A stretch of DNA of 52,709 bases from an uncultured Actinomycetes bacterium (GTDB lineage Bacteria > Actinomycetota > Acidimicrobiia > IMCC26256 > PALSA-555), in contig CALEYV010000109.1 of assembly GCA_937927875.1 (NCBI GenBank), forward strand, positions 1 to 52,709, read 5' to 3'. Shown piece after piece: positions 35,024-43,884 of the stretch. Numbering within the stretch: position 1 is the first letter of the stretch; every line of letters begins with the position of its first letter. Both the position numbers and the translations under genes were made by a program. A model generated the notes under the pieces. That model did no database searches. It saw only the letters and a list, made by a program, of their open reading frames with translations, and was not told the origin of the DNA.

Positions 35024-35752
35024 TCAGCCGGTCTCGATCCCGAGGAACCCTTCGGCGAGTCGCCCGTCGGGGAGGCCGGCCAGCTTGGCGTTCGCGGTCA
35101 GCCAGCCGCGCAGCAGCGGCTCGAGGCGGGCCGGGTCGGGATGCTGGCTCACGTGGCAGCGCAGCGCCTCGAGCTTGCGATCGAACATCTCGGTGACGTC
35201 GACGAACTGGCTCGGCGGGTTGCCGGCCATCAACCAGAGCTCGTCGACCGACCACGGCTCGAGCCCCTCCGCCTCGAGCAGCTCGGGATGCGCGAACGGG
35301 TTGCGGGCGTCCGGGTACACCGCGCACATCGCGGCCTCGCCCGCCGCCAGGTGGTCGGGGTGGCTGGCGTAGATCCGCTGGTAGTTGCGCTCGGGTGACT
35401 GCGCGATGACCCGCTGCGGTCGGACCTGGCGCATGACCCGGCTCAGGTCTCGCCGCAGGTCGAGCGTCGGCTCCAGGCGGCCGTCCGGGTAGCCGACGAA
35501 GATCACGTCCTCGACGCCGACGACCTTGGCCGCCGCCGTCTGCTCGGCGCGTCGGATGTCGGCCATCTCGGCCCGAGACACGCTGCGATCGGATCCGCCG
35601 GCGGCGCCGTCGGTCACGATGCAGTACGTGACGTCGATGCCGGCGTCCGTCCACACCGCCACGCTCCCGGCGGCGCCGAAGTCGACGTCGTCCGGGTGGG
35701 CGCTGACGACGAGGATGCGTTCGACGGCCTCATCGGCGAGCACGGCGGTCAC
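35024..35752 (-). CDS. PIG-L family zinc deacetylase
   Basis: 242 residues from a GTG at 35752. ILVVSAHPDDVDFGAAG carries the AHPDD zinc-binding motif, with the third histidine in YASHPDHLAAG. The family removes N-acetyl groups from GlcNAc conjugates: GlcNAc-PI, GlcNAc-Ins in mycothiol synthesis (MshB) and mycothiol S-conjugates (Mca). The sequence fits a general PIG-L protein, and length does not decide between these roles. Divergent from the GNAT-SET gene with 72 bp between. Confidence 0.9.
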   Translation of the reverse strand: MTAVLADEAVERILVVSAHPDDVDFGAAGSVAVWTDAGIDVTYCIVTDGAAGGSDRSVSRAEMADIRRAEQTAAAKVVGVEDVIFVGYPDGRLEPTLDLRRDLSRVMRQVRPQRVIAQSPERNYQRIYASHPDHLAAGEAAMCAVYPDARNPFAHPELLEAEGLEPWSVDELWLMAGNPPSQFVDVTEMFDRKLEALRCHVSQHPDPARLEPLLRGWLTANAKLAGLPDGRLAEGFLGIETG

Positions 35753-35824
35753 CCTACCTGGGTGCTCCGACGGGCCCGCGCCGGGTGTCAGCCGGCCGGT
35801 GCGCGGGCGCGCCACCATGGTGCG

Positions 35825-36904
35825 ATGGCTGGTCGAGGAGGGGTCGCGGCGCCGGTCCGCGTGATGCCGGCGGGACCGGAGCACGCGGCCTCGATTCGGG
35901 CATTGCTCGAGGCAGTCACCGCCGAGCACCGCTGGCTCTTCAGCCTGGAACCACCCGACCTCGCCGGCGCTACGGCCTCCATCGTGCAGCACCTGCGCAC
36001 CGAGTCGCCGTACTTCGTCGCCGTCGAAGACTCGAACGTCGTCGGCTTCTGCGAGATCCAGCGCAGCCTCCGCCCCGGCGCCTTGCACGTGGGTTCGCTC
36101 GGCATGGCGGTGCTCGACCCCTACCGCGGCCGCGGGATCGGAGCCCGCCTGCTCAGCGCGTGCCTCGCCGAGGCGTGGGCGGTCGGGATCCTGCGCGTCG
36201 AGCTGGAGGTCTTCTCCGACAACGCTCGGGGCCGGCGGCTGTACGGACGAGCGGGGTTCGTCGAAGAGGGCGTGCGGCGCGCCATGCGGGTCGTGGACAG
36301 CCGGGCCCAGGACGCACTCGTGATGGCGAAGCTCGCGCCCAGCGTCGCCGACCTCAGCGCGCCCGAGACCTGGCAGCGCTTCGTGGGGCTGGCGAGCCAG
36401 GCATCGCGCTACCGCCACCAGAGCTGGATCAACGAGGCGGTGACCGCCGCCGACTCCCCCATCCACGGCCGCGGCCTCTTCGCGTCCCGGCCCATCCCCG
36501 CCGGCGAGGTCGTCGCCATCATGGGGGGGCGGCGCCTCGACACCGCCGAGCTCGCCGAGTTCCAGCACCGCCATCCGAAGTACTCGGCGGCGGCCATCGG
36601 CGAAGGCCAGCACATCGTGCTCGACGACGGGGCGCTTCGGCTCGGGAACCACTCGTGTGACCCGAACCTGTGGCTGGAAGACGAGGTGACGATCGTCACC
36701 CGCCGCGACGTCGACGCCGGCGACGAGCTCACGATCGACTACGCGCTGCACACGGTCGACCCGGGCTGGACGCTGCGCTGTGAGTGCCATGCCGAGCAGT
36801 GCCGCGGGGTCGTCACCGGCACTGACTGGCAGCTCCCGACGCTCCAGGCCGCGTACGCCGGCCATTTCGCCCCCTTCATCAACGACCGCATCGCGGCCAG
36901 CTGA
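35825..36904 (+). CDS. GNAT acetyltransferase fused to a SET methyltransferase-like domain
   Basis: 359 residues from the ATG at 35825. Residues 11-170 are a GNAT domain: VRVMPAGPEHAASIRALLEA, core strand GSLGMAVLDPYRGRGIGARLL with the acetyl-CoA loop RGRGIGA, and ELEVFSDNARGRRLYGRAGF. After a linker, residues ~207-330 are a SET domain: SPIHGRGLFASRPIPAGEVV, NHSCDPN (275-281, S-adenosylmethionine pocket), GDELTIDYAL with the catalytic Tyr306, and a post-SET-like CECHAEQC (Cys319, 321, 326), which in eukaryotic enzymes helps bind zinc. The intact frame has no break between domains. It would acetylate and methylate, perhaps lysine or amine groups on the same target; targets unknown. Confidence 0.87.
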   Translation: MAGRGGVAAPVRVMPAGPEHAASIRALLEAVTAEHRWLFSLEPPDLAGATASIVQHLRTESPYFVAVEDSNVVGFCEIQRSLRPGALHVGSLGMAVLDPYRGRGIGARLLSACLAEAWAVGILRVELEVFSDNARGRRLYGRAGFVEEGVRRAMRVVDSRAQDALVMAKLAPSVADLSAPETWQRFVGLASQASRYRHQSWINEAVTAADSPIHGRGLFASRPIPAGEVVAIMGGRRLDTAELAEFQHRHPKYSAAAIGEGQHIVLDDGALRLGNHSCDPNLWLEDEVTIVTRRDVDAGDELTIDYALHTVDPGWTLRCECHAEQCRGVVTGTDWQLPTLQAAYAGHFAPFINDRIAAS

Positions 36905-36912
36905 CGGCCTCA

Positions 36913-36945
36913 CCCGAGTCCGGCGGTGACTCCCGCCGAGTCGGG
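36913..36945. terminator. Hairpin between GNAT-SET and the secreted protein gene
   Basis: Outer pairs CCCGA (36913-36917)/TCGGG (36941-36945) and inner GGCGG (36922-36926)/CCGCC (36933-36937) with a TGACTC loop; internal loop of four and three bases. It lies in the gap between convergent genes. Confidence 0.4.
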
Positions 36946-37003
36946 CGTCGTCGGGCAACGCCGCCGAAGCTCCGAGATGGGCGCGATGGCGCCGCTGCGG
37001 AGG

Positions 37004-37471
37004 TCAGCCCGTCAGCGGGTTGAAGTTGGCGTGCGCGACGAGCTGCCACGCCTGCCCGCTGCGGACGAACACCGAGATGCGGGGCGCGGGTCCAGGCGTG
37101 GCTCGCTTGCCGTTGACGACCCCCTCGATGGTGGCGAGGTATCGCACGACCAGCACCGAGCCGGTCTGCGTCGCCGTCACGTTCGAGATGGAGAACGAGT
37201 TGATCGTGGGCAGGTTCGCCAGGTACTCGGCCTTCGTGGCCCCGCTGCCGTCGGCCCGCTCGATCTGGAACGCCGGGGAGAGGAACCGGTCGAGCCCTTT
37301 CGTGTCGCGACGCTGCAGCAGGTTGAAGAAGCGGTTCACCAGCGGCGTCGCGGTCGCGACCGGGCCGCTGCGCCGGGACGACGCCCTCGGCGATCCGTGG
37401 CTCGTGAAACCGAGCGACCCGAGCGCGAGCACCACCACGACCGCCAGCAGGCCTCCACGCCTCGCACGCAC
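37004..37471 (-). CDS. Secreted or membrane-anchored protein with an NTF2-like (SnoaL/DUF4440) domain
   Basis: 155 residues. I use the GTG at 37471 because GGAGGAGGGG lies 6 bases upstream; an earlier ATG would add 20 Gly/Pro residues. The N-terminus (VRARRGGLLAVVVVLALG) is a signal or anchor helix. The rest, FFNLLQRRDTKGLDRFLSPAFQIERADGSGATKAEYLANL and ending AWQLVAHANFNPLTG, has the cone-shaped NTF2/SnoaL pattern. Such domains bind small ligands or act as non-enzymatic adaptors; no function can be assigned. Confidence 0.7.
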   Translation of the reverse strand: MRARRGGLLAVVVVLALGSLGFTSHGSPRASSRRSGPVATATPLVNRFFNLLQRRDTKGLDRFLSPAFQIERADGSGATKAEYLANLPTINSFSISNVTATQTGSVLVVRYLATIEGVVNGKRATPGPAPRISVFVRSGQAWQLVAHANFNPLTG

Positions 37472-37548
37472 GGCATCCCCTCCTCCAGCAGTGGCAGGGC
37501 CCCCACTGAGCCCGCCCAGAGGCGGGATCATTCGCGAGGAGGCGGCCG

Positions 37549-39138
37549 CTACGCAAGCGGCACGAGCTCGAGCAGGTCGTCCTTCCAGTAGTCGAGCTGG
37601 CCGTCGGGGAGGAGGAGGATCCGGTCCGGCTCCAGCTGCCGGACGAACTCGACGTCGTGGCTCACGACGATCATCGAGCCGGGCCAGGTCTTCAGCGCAT
37701 TGCTGACCGCGGTTCTCGAGGGCGGGTCGAGGTTGTTGGTCGGCTCGTCCAGGAGCAGGGCGTTGTGGAGGCCGTTGACCAGCTGCGCGAGCGCGAGCTT
37801 CGTCTTCTCGCCGCCGGAGAGCGTGCCCGCATCCTGGCGGGCGATTTCACCGGTGAGCCGGAACATGCCAAGGAGGGCTCGCTGCTCGGTCTCGGTCGAC
37901 GCCGTGCCGCCCCGCAGGTGGGCCAGGACCGACGTGCCGGGCTTGATGCCCTCGTGCTCCTGGGCGTAGTAGCCGAGGGACACGCCGCTGCCGAGGGTCA
38001 CCGTGCCTTCGTCGCTGCGCTCCTCCCCGGCGAGGATCCGAAGCAGGGTCGTCTTGCCGGCGCCGTTGAGCCCGAGGACGAGCAGCCGCTCGCCGCGGTC
38101 GAGCGCGAAGCTGACGTCCCGCCAGATCTGCTTGCTGCCGTACGCCTTCGCAAGATCGTCGACCTGGAGCGTGAGCCGGCCCGAATGAGGCGGCGGCGGG
38201 AACCGAACCAGCTGGGCCCGGCGTCGGGCGATCGGCGTGACCGCGGCCTCCTTCAGGCGCTCGACCCGCTTGTCCAGGCTCTTGGCGGCCCGGGCCCGCT
38301 TCGCGGTGGAGTGCCGCATCCGGTCCGCGAGGGTCGAGAGGCGGATGATCTCGCCCTGCTCGCGGGCCGCGATGCGGCGGAGCCGGTCCTCGTCCTTGGC
38401 GCGGGCGTCGACGTACTGGGTGTAGGTGCCCTTGTACTGCCGCAGGACTCCCTCGTCGAGGTGCAGCACTCGGGTGATGGCCTGGTCGAGGAGCTGCAGG
38501 TCGTGGCTGACGACCAGCAGCGCCCCCCGGTAGGTGCGGAGGAACTCCATCAGCCAGGTCTTCGAATCGAGATCGAGGTGATTGGTCGGCTCGTCCAGCA
38601 GCAGGTTGTCGCTGCCGGCGAACAGGATGCGAGCCACCTCGAGCCGACGCCGCTCCCCGCCCGACAGCTGCGCGAGCGGCAGATCGAGACGGTCGTCCGA
38701 GAGACCGAGACCAGCGCAGATCCGACGCACCGCGGACTCGCCGCGATACCCGTCCCGGGTCCGGTACTCCTCCTCGGCCCGAGCGAACCGGCGGACGTTC
38801 TGATCGCTCGGATGCTCCTCGAGGGTGAGCCGGAGCTTCTCGAGCTGCTCGCCGGCATGGTCCAAGCCACGGCCGCTCAGCACGTGGGCCAGCCCGGTCT
38901 GGGTTCCGCCCTCGTCGACGAGGCGCGGCTGCTGCGGGAGGTACCCGAGCTCGCCCGACACCGTCACCTCGCCCCGGCGGAGCACGCCGTCGCCGGCGAT
39001 CGCCCGCAGCAGCGTCGTCTTGCCGATGCCGTTGCGGCCCACCAGGCCGACCTTCTCGCCCAGGTCGACGGTGAAGGTGGTGTTGTTCAAGAGCTCTCGG
39101 CCACTGACCTCGATGGAGAGATCTCGTACGGAGAGCAT
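37549..39138 (-). CDS. ABC-F family ATPase (Uup/EttA-like)
   Basis: 529 residues from the ATG at 39138. Two soluble ATPase domains without membrane segments: Walker A GRNGIGKTT and GLNGAGKTT, signatures LSGGERRR and LSGGEKTK, Walker B NLLLDEPTNHLDLDS and ALLLDEPTNNLD. Between them lies the P-site tRNA-interaction linker (YKGTYTQYVDARAKDEDRLRR and basic AKRARAAKSLDKRVERLK). These proteins bind the ribosomal E site, act in translation and can confer antibiotic protection. Closest general type by linker is Uup/ARE-like; a resistance role is possible but unproven. A hydrophobic/basic 134-bp gap separates it from the glycosyltransferase upstream. Confidence 0.93.
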   Translation of the reverse strand: MLSVRDLSIEVSGRELLNNTTFTVDLGEKVGLVGRNGIGKTTLLRAIAGDGVLRRGEVTVSGELGYLPQQPRLVDEGGTQTGLAHVLSGRGLDHAGEQLEKLRLTLEEHPSDQNVRRFARAEEEYRTRDGYRGESAVRRICAGLGLSDDRLDLPLAQLSGGERRRLEVARILFAGSDNLLLDEPTNHLDLDSKTWLMEFLRTYRGALLVVSHDLQLLDQAITRVLHLDEGVLRQYKGTYTQYVDARAKDEDRLRRIAAREQGEIIRLSTLADRMRHSTAKRARAAKSLDKRVERLKEAAVTPIARRRAQLVRFPPPPHSGRLTLQVDDLAKAYGSKQIWRDVSFALDRGERLLVLGLNGAGKTTLLRILAGEERSDEGTVTLGSGVSLGYYAQEHEGIKPGTSVLAHLRGGTASTETEQRALLGMFRLTGEIARQDAGTLSGGEKTKLALAQLVNGLHNALLLDEPTNNLDPPSRTAVSNALKTWPGSMIVVSHDVEFVRQLEPDRILLLPDGQLDYWKDDLLELVPLA

Positions 39139-39272
39139 GGGAAAGATCCGGTTGGTGCTCGAGAGCGGGACAGGTCCGCCGGTGTGGTCTCGAGCATGGC
39201 CTCGATCCGCAACGGCCCGTCCAGGGTATGGCGCGCCGGGTACGCCGAGCGGCTGTTTTCGAGCGGCGCCGT

Positions 39273-41399
39273 TCAGCGCTGTCGAATGGAGGGGTTGTCG
39301 GTCAGCCGCAGCGACCGTGGCAGGCCGTCGTGCAGGCGAAGCATTCGGGCGAAGAGCCGGGGCCGGCTGATCAGCCACACCTTCCAACTGAGAGTCGGCC
39401 AGTCGCGCCGGAGCCGCGCCAAGTACCAGAGGTCGCGAAGACAGCTCTCCGCGGTGACCCACTCGCCAACCGACACCGCGCGTACGTAGTCGTCGAGCGT
39501 GGCCTGGAAGAACCGAGGAGCCGCGACGTCTCGCATGTAATAGCGGCCTGAGCGTCGGTCGTCGCGAATGGTCCGCTGCAGCTTCTCCGCGAAACGGCGA
39601 CGGCTGACAGCAAAGTTGGGGCCCGCCGAGTCCCCATCGTCGTGGACTCGGTAACGGGTGAGCGAGGCTGCATCGAACGAGAACTGCAACCCAGCCCGGA
39701 ACGCGCGTACGTAGAGGTCGTCGTCCTCAAAGCCGCGGAGGCTGACGTCGAACCCGCCGAGCCCGAGAAACGCGTCCCGTCGAACGACGCTCGCGGAAGG
39801 AAGGACCATGAGGTCGTCGCCGATGCAGTCGGCCAACGTGTTCTTTGGATGCACGACGCCATGCTGGCGAAGGTAGGAGCGGGTCACGGTTCGCCCCTCG
39901 GCGTCGACCTCGTCGAATTCGCAGTAGGACCAGGCAAGGTCCGGATTGCTTTTGAACGGTTGGGTGAGCGACGCCAGATGCTCGGCCAGCCAGAGATCGT
40001 CCTGGTCGAGGAAGGCGATGAGGTCGCCACGGGCGAGCTCGACGCCCAGGTTGCGCGCCGCCGACTGGCCCGCGTGTTCCTGCCGGGCGATCCGTATCGG
40101 GAAGGGCGCCGCCACGCCGTAGAGGAAGTCGAGGTCGTGGGCCGATCCGTCGTCGACCACGATGAGCTCGACGGGCGGCGCCGTCTGATCGACCACGCTT
40201 GCAATCGCGTCGCGAAGATGCGGCGCGCGGCCGAAGGCGGGCAGAACGGCGCTCACGGTCAGAGACGGGCCGGGAGGAGTCGGGCCCGCCATTGGGTGCT
40301 CCGGCCCGAAGGCGAGCGCGCCGAGGTCGATCTGCTCCCGGAAGCCGGGGTCGTCGCGGCCATAGAGCCACTGGTCAGCCGATGTGTGCGCCGAGTCAGC
40401 GGGCGATGGGGTCCGGTGTGACTGTCGATCGAGAGCGGACGCGGCGGCGCGTCGCGGCGTACTCCACTCGTGCTGGCCTTTGAGCTGACGCGCTACCTCG
40501 GCCAGGTTGGCCTCGACATTCGTCCAGAGATCCTCGTTAAGCGCGGTGTCAGAACGGACCGCGAAGGCGAGATGCGTCAAGCTCGGGCCGCCGAGCCGGA
40601 CCGCGAGCATGGCGCGGAACTGCGCCGGGTCGCGCCAGAGCCACAACGGCGTGTAGGTCCCCGCCGCGACGATTCGCGACCGATGCTCGGTCAGGGCGAG
40701 CGTGAGGCCCGCCGTCAGTGGGAGCATCGTGAGGCCATCACGACGGGCGGGGTCCGGTCTCCGAAAATCGGAGCGTGCGGGGTAGTAGGCAAAGTGGGGG
40801 GCAGAGCGGGTGTCGGGAAGCCACCCGGTGCTCTGCTCCTCCGGTACCAGGTTCCGCTGCGCCTTTGTGCCCGGCTCGACGCTGAGGTCGAACAGGACGC
40901 CGCGCTCATCCAGGTGTCGGGCGACCGCCGTCGTCATGAACCCGTCCCCCGCCTTGTGCAGGCGGCACGGCTCGCCGAAGGCCTGTCGGAACCCGTCGAT
41001 CGCGACGTCCGTGCAGTGCGCGACCCACGGGGCGTCAGCGTTGTCGGCGACCCAACGCTCCCCCCTCCAGCGCCAGTTGTGGGGATGGACGCCGAACTCG
41101 TCGCCGCGGTCGCGGAGTTCAGACCATGCCGCCTCGTACTGCGTGGCCATCCACGTCGAGGATCCGTACGCCGTCATCATCTGCGAGTCCATCCGCAGGA
41201 GCCAGGCGAACTCGGCTTGGCGATCCGAGGCCGCGCTCAGCCGGTCGCGGAGCGCTGGCTCGAGCGTGAGCAGCCTGTCCAGGCCAGCGGTGGGCGCGGG
41301 CGACCGCGACGGGAGCTCTCTCGGATCTGGCTCTGCGTCGAAACAGAGCACGACCGGGATGGTGTCCAATGCGTTGCTCCCAGGCTGAACTGCCGCCAC
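39273..41399 (-). CDS. Bifunctional protein: polysaccharide-deacetylase-like domain fused to family 2 glycosyltransferase
   Basis: 708 residues from a GTG at 41399. N-terminal part (~10-300): VVLCFDAEPDPRELP, DEFGVHPHNWRW, CRLHKAGDGFMTT and LDERGVLFDLSVEPG follow the deacetylase (beta/alpha)7-barrel order, with acidic and His residues in its metal-site places, though the classic NodB TFDD and H-S-xx-H motifs are not exact. Residues ~390-610 are a GT-A domain: VSAVLPAFGRAPHLRDAI, VDDGSAHD, AFLDQDDLWLAEHL and GFEDDDLYVRAFR. Probably involved in cell-surface glycan synthesis or modification. Divergent from the DUF2142-like gene, so the two may be co-regulated. Confidence 0.78.
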   Translation of the reverse strand: MAAVQPGSNALDTIPVVLCFDAEPDPRELPSRSPAPTAGLDRLLTLEPALRDRLSAASDRQAEFAWLLRMDSQMMTAYGSSTWMATQYEAAWSELRDRGDEFGVHPHNWRWRGERWVADNADAPWVAHCTDVAIDGFRQAFGEPCRLHKAGDGFMTTAVARHLDERGVLFDLSVEPGTKAQRNLVPEEQSTGWLPDTRSAPHFAYYPARSDFRRPDPARRDGLTMLPLTAGLTLALTEHRSRIVAAGTYTPLWLWRDPAQFRAMLAVRLGGPSLTHLAFAVRSDTALNEDLWTNVEANLAEVARQLKGQHEWSTPRRAAASALDRQSHRTPSPADSAHTSADQWLYGRDDPGFREQIDLGALAFGPEHPMAGPTPPGPSLTVSAVLPAFGRAPHLRDAIASVVDQTAPPVELIVVDDGSAHDLDFLYGVAAPFPIRIARQEHAGQSAARNLGVELARGDLIAFLDQDDLWLAEHLASLTQPFKSNPDLAWSYCEFDEVDAEGRTVTRSYLRQHGVVHPKNTLADCIGDDLMVLPSASVVRRDAFLGLGGFDVSLRGFEDDDLYVRAFRAGLQFSFDAASLTRYRVHDDGDSAGPNFAVSRRRFAEKLQRTIRDDRRSGRYYMRDVAAPRFFQATLDDYVRAVSVGEWVTAESCLRDLWYLARLRRDWPTLSWKVWLISRPRLFARMLRLHDGLPRSLRLTDNPSIRQR

Positions 41400-41593
41400 G
41401 ATCGTAGACGTGGCCGGCCAAGAGCACCGATCCCGAGTCCGTCGGCGCGCGCTTTCGCCATCGGGGCGGCGAGTCGCGGCGTGTTAGCTCCTAGGCCCGA
41501 ACCGGTCGCGTTGACGCGCTGCGATCGGCGGTCGGCGCCTGTGATCGCCCGCTGAGCGCTGCCAGCGCCGCGCTGCGGCTCTCGTGCAAGGGT

Positions 41594-42964
41594 GTGGAGG
41601 TGACGCGCTCCGGCCAGGACCTGCTTCGCCAATGTTTTCCAAGCTGGCGGGCCGCCGCGGTCGCAGCCCTGGTGTGCGTCGCCGTCCCTTCACTGCTGGT
41701 GGCGTTGCAGATCCACGACAACCCGAAGTTCTCACCCGTCGACGAGGCCGCCCACTGGGACTATGTGAAGCGGGTCGCTGGAGGCGACATTCCCCGCCTG
41801 GGCCAGCGACTGGAGGCGAGCACGCGGCGCGAGATCGTCTGCCGGGGCACCGACCTGCGCGGCCTGGTGTTACCACCGTGCCGCGCCTCACAGCTGCCAG
41901 CGCAGCGCTTCCCGGGCAACGCGGAGCAGTACGAGGCGCAGCAGCCCCCCACGTACTACGCGCTCACGGTCCCGCTGCGCTGGACGGGCACGGATGTGTT
42001 GGGTGTTGCCGACGTGACGGCGACGCGTGCAACGGGAATCTTCTGGCTCGCTGCCGGCCTGCTGGTGCTCTGGGCCGCGTGCCGGGTCATGGACCTGGGC
42101 GTCTCCGCGACCGGTGCTGGGATCCTCGTGCTCGGAACCGCCCCGGTGGTCGTCTATCACAGCGCGGTCATCTCGAACGACGCGGCCTCGATCGGGGCTG
42201 GGTCGCTCGTCGCGCTCGTCGCTGCGATCGCATGGCGCAGGCCCGGACGCTGGAGCGCCCTGATCGTGGGCATCACCGGTGCCCTCGTCGTGGCCATCAA
42301 GACCACCAATCTGCTCCCCGTCGGGATCGTCTCGGCGCTCCTGCTGCTGTGTGCCGCGACCGACCGGACCGCGGGTGCACGCCCGAACTGGCGCGCCAAC
42401 CTGGGTTCGACCGGCCGGCGCTGGCTGCGGGAGGGCGGCCCGCTCCTGCTCGGCGGGCTGGTAGCCGCGACCACGTGGATCGTCCTGCAGCGGTCTCTGG
42501 CGCTCGTCGACCCGAAGCGGCTCGCGAGCTTCGGCGTCCTGCGCACCCATGCCGTCAGCTCCGCGTTGATCCTGCGCGAGGCGGTCTCGCTGCTCAGTCC
42601 GACACGGGACGCGTTCGTGTCGCCCGGGACGCTCGGGACGAACCTCCAGGTCGTGCTCGCCGAGCTGGCCGGGTACCTCCTCATCACGGCCGCGCTGGCG
42701 GGGCTGTTCGTCGCCGGTCGCCGCTGGTCCCACTGGCTGGGGCTGATCAGCGTGCCGTCGCTGTTGGTCGGTGGCTACCTGTTCGGCCTGGGGCTGCGGA
42801 CCAACTACGGCACCGATCCGAGCCTGTCGGGCCGGTACGCGCTCGCGGCGGCTCCGCTCCTGGTCATCGTGCTCGTCGCCGGCGTCCGGGGACGCTGGGT
42901 GATCGGAGGGCTCTGGGTGCTCGGCGCCGCGTCGTTCGCCGTCACGCTCGCGGCGATGGCCTGA
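41594..42964 (+). CDS. Polytopic membrane protein, DUF2142/GT-C glycosyltransferase-like
   Basis: 456 residues and about ten hydrophobic segments. After the first helix comes FSPVDEAAHWDYVKRV, the DExxH motif that forms the active acid in many GT-C membrane glycosyltransferases, and QYEAQQPPTYYALTVPL as in DUF2142 proteins. No donor or acceptor can be given. Start at GTG 41594; GTG 41600 is an alternative but lies too close to the only GGAGG. Divergent from the deacetylase-GT2 protein, fitting a surface polysaccharide role. Confidence 0.75.
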   Translation: MEVTRSGQDLLRQCFPSWRAAAVAALVCVAVPSLLVALQIHDNPKFSPVDEAAHWDYVKRVAGGDIPRLGQRLEASTRREIVCRGTDLRGLVLPPCRASQLPAQRFPGNAEQYEAQQPPTYYALTVPLRWTGTDVLGVADVTATRATGIFWLAAGLLVLWAACRVMDLGVSATGAGILVLGTAPVVVYHSAVISNDAASIGAGSLVALVAAIAWRRPGRWSALIVGITGALVVAIKTTNLLPVGIVSALLLLCAATDRTAGARPNWRANLGSTGRRWLREGGPLLLGGLVAATTWIVLQRSLALVDPKRLASFGVLRTHAVSSALILREAVSLLSPTRDAFVSPGTLGTNLQVVLAELAGYLLITAALAGLFVAGRRWSHWLGLISVPSLLVGGYLFGLGLRTNYGTDPSLSGRYALAAAPLLVIVLVAGVRGRWVIGGLWVLGAASFAVTLAAMA

Positions 42965-43028
42965 GACGCCGAGGGGACCGCGCGGCTCGAAGACCGTCCC
43001 GAACCCGGGGCCGGTGCGCGTGTCGTCG

Positions 43029-43048
43029 CCGTCCGCTGGTGCGGGCGG
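43029..43048. terminator. Hairpin downstream of the DUF2142-like gene
   Basis: Arms 43029-43036 and 43041-43048 form eight pairs (one G-T) around TGGT, in the 166-bp gap before the convergent tandem-HTH gene. Confidence 0.4.
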
Positions 43049-43130
43049 AGTCGACCAGGCGACTCACTGGTGGGACCGATGGCGTGACGCTGCAGCAACG
43101 CCAGCAGGTTCGCGGTGGGCGATCCTGGGT

Positions 43131-43445
43131 TCAGCGTGCGAGCTTGTACCGAGCCAGGTTCTCGACCTGCTCGACGAACTCGGGACTGCGATGGAAGCGC
43201 GGAGCGATCTCCGCGTGACTCGCCCCCTGGTCGCGCCAGCGGAGGATTCGCCGTTCAACCGGGCGGAGCCCCGACGACGATGGAAGGCTCGGAGTGCGGC
43301 TGGAGAGCTCGCTCATCTCGATCACGCGATTGATGAAGCCTGGGCTTCGACGGAACCGCCGCGCGATATCGCCGATGGATACGTCCTGCTGCACGAGGCG
43401 ATGGATTCGGCGTTCGACCGGACGGAGCTGCTCGATGTCAATCAC
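43131..43445 (-). CDS. Small protein with two tandem helix-turn-helix-like repeats
   Basis: 104 residues from a GTG at 43445 with GGAAGGTGG just upstream. It is a duplication: residues 7-47 (LRPVERRIHRLVQQDVSIGD...) and 60-100 (LRPVERRILRWRDQGASHAE...) are about half identical over 41 positions and joined by a Ser/Pro linker. Each half has the I-x(3)-F-x-RSPxFVxxV pattern of a sigma-region-4 or LuxR-type HTH (EIAxRFxRSPEFV). No other domain is present, so it may be a compact DNA-binding protein contacting two half-sites. Divergent from the HicA-like gene with a 95-bp shared promoter region. Confidence 0.65.
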   Translation of the reverse strand: MIDIEQLRPVERRIHRLVQQDVSIGDIARRFRRSPGFINRVIEMSELSSRTPSLPSSSGLRPVERRILRWRDQGASHAEIAPRFHRSPEFVEQVENLARYKLAR

Positions 43446-43540
43446 GGTCCACCTTCCACATCCGTGATGCAGGGTACTCCATCGGTGAGGATCTCGGTCG
43501 TGTTGGCGTAGGGTTCCCAGAAGAGCAGGAGGCTTTCGGG

Positions 43541-43834
43541 ATGACTGAAGCGCCGCATCTCAACCATCATCACCAGGTCACGGTGGAAGGCATCTTTCGT
43601 CATCCAGTCGGACACAACATCGAATGGCACGACGTCCTGTCCCTGCTGGAGAAGGTCGGCACGGTCGTGGAGGAGGAGAACGGCCGCTTCACGGTGACGG
43701 TCGGAGCCGAAACCGAGACCTTCGACCAGCCGCGGGACCATGACGTGAACGTGCAGCAAGTCCTCGACGTGCGGCGGATGCTCGAAGGGGCGGGGATCAC
43801 CCCGGCGTCGTTCGAGAAGAACCAGCGCAGCTAG
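43541..43834 (+). CDS. HicA-like small protein
   Basis: 97 residues from the ATG at 43541, with AGGAGG 7 bases upstream. Core VEGIFRHPVGHNIEWHDVLSLLEKVGTVVEEENGRFTVTVG and a final QQVLDVRRMLEGAGI match a widespread group of small HicA-fold proteins (pattern ifxHPxxxNixWxdvxxLLxxLG). The catalytic GSH of HicA toxins is not seen and no hicB stands beside it, so it is probably not an active toxin. Role unknown. Confidence 0.6.
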   Translation: MTEAPHLNHHHQVTVEGIFRHPVGHNIEWHDVLSLLEKVGTVVEEENGRFTVTVGAETETFDQPRDHDVNVQQVLDVRRMLEGAGITPASFEKNQRS

Positions 43835-43884
43835 CCAAGGCCCGCTCGTTTGCGTCCGACTGGTCGGGTTGGAGGCTGGGTCGT

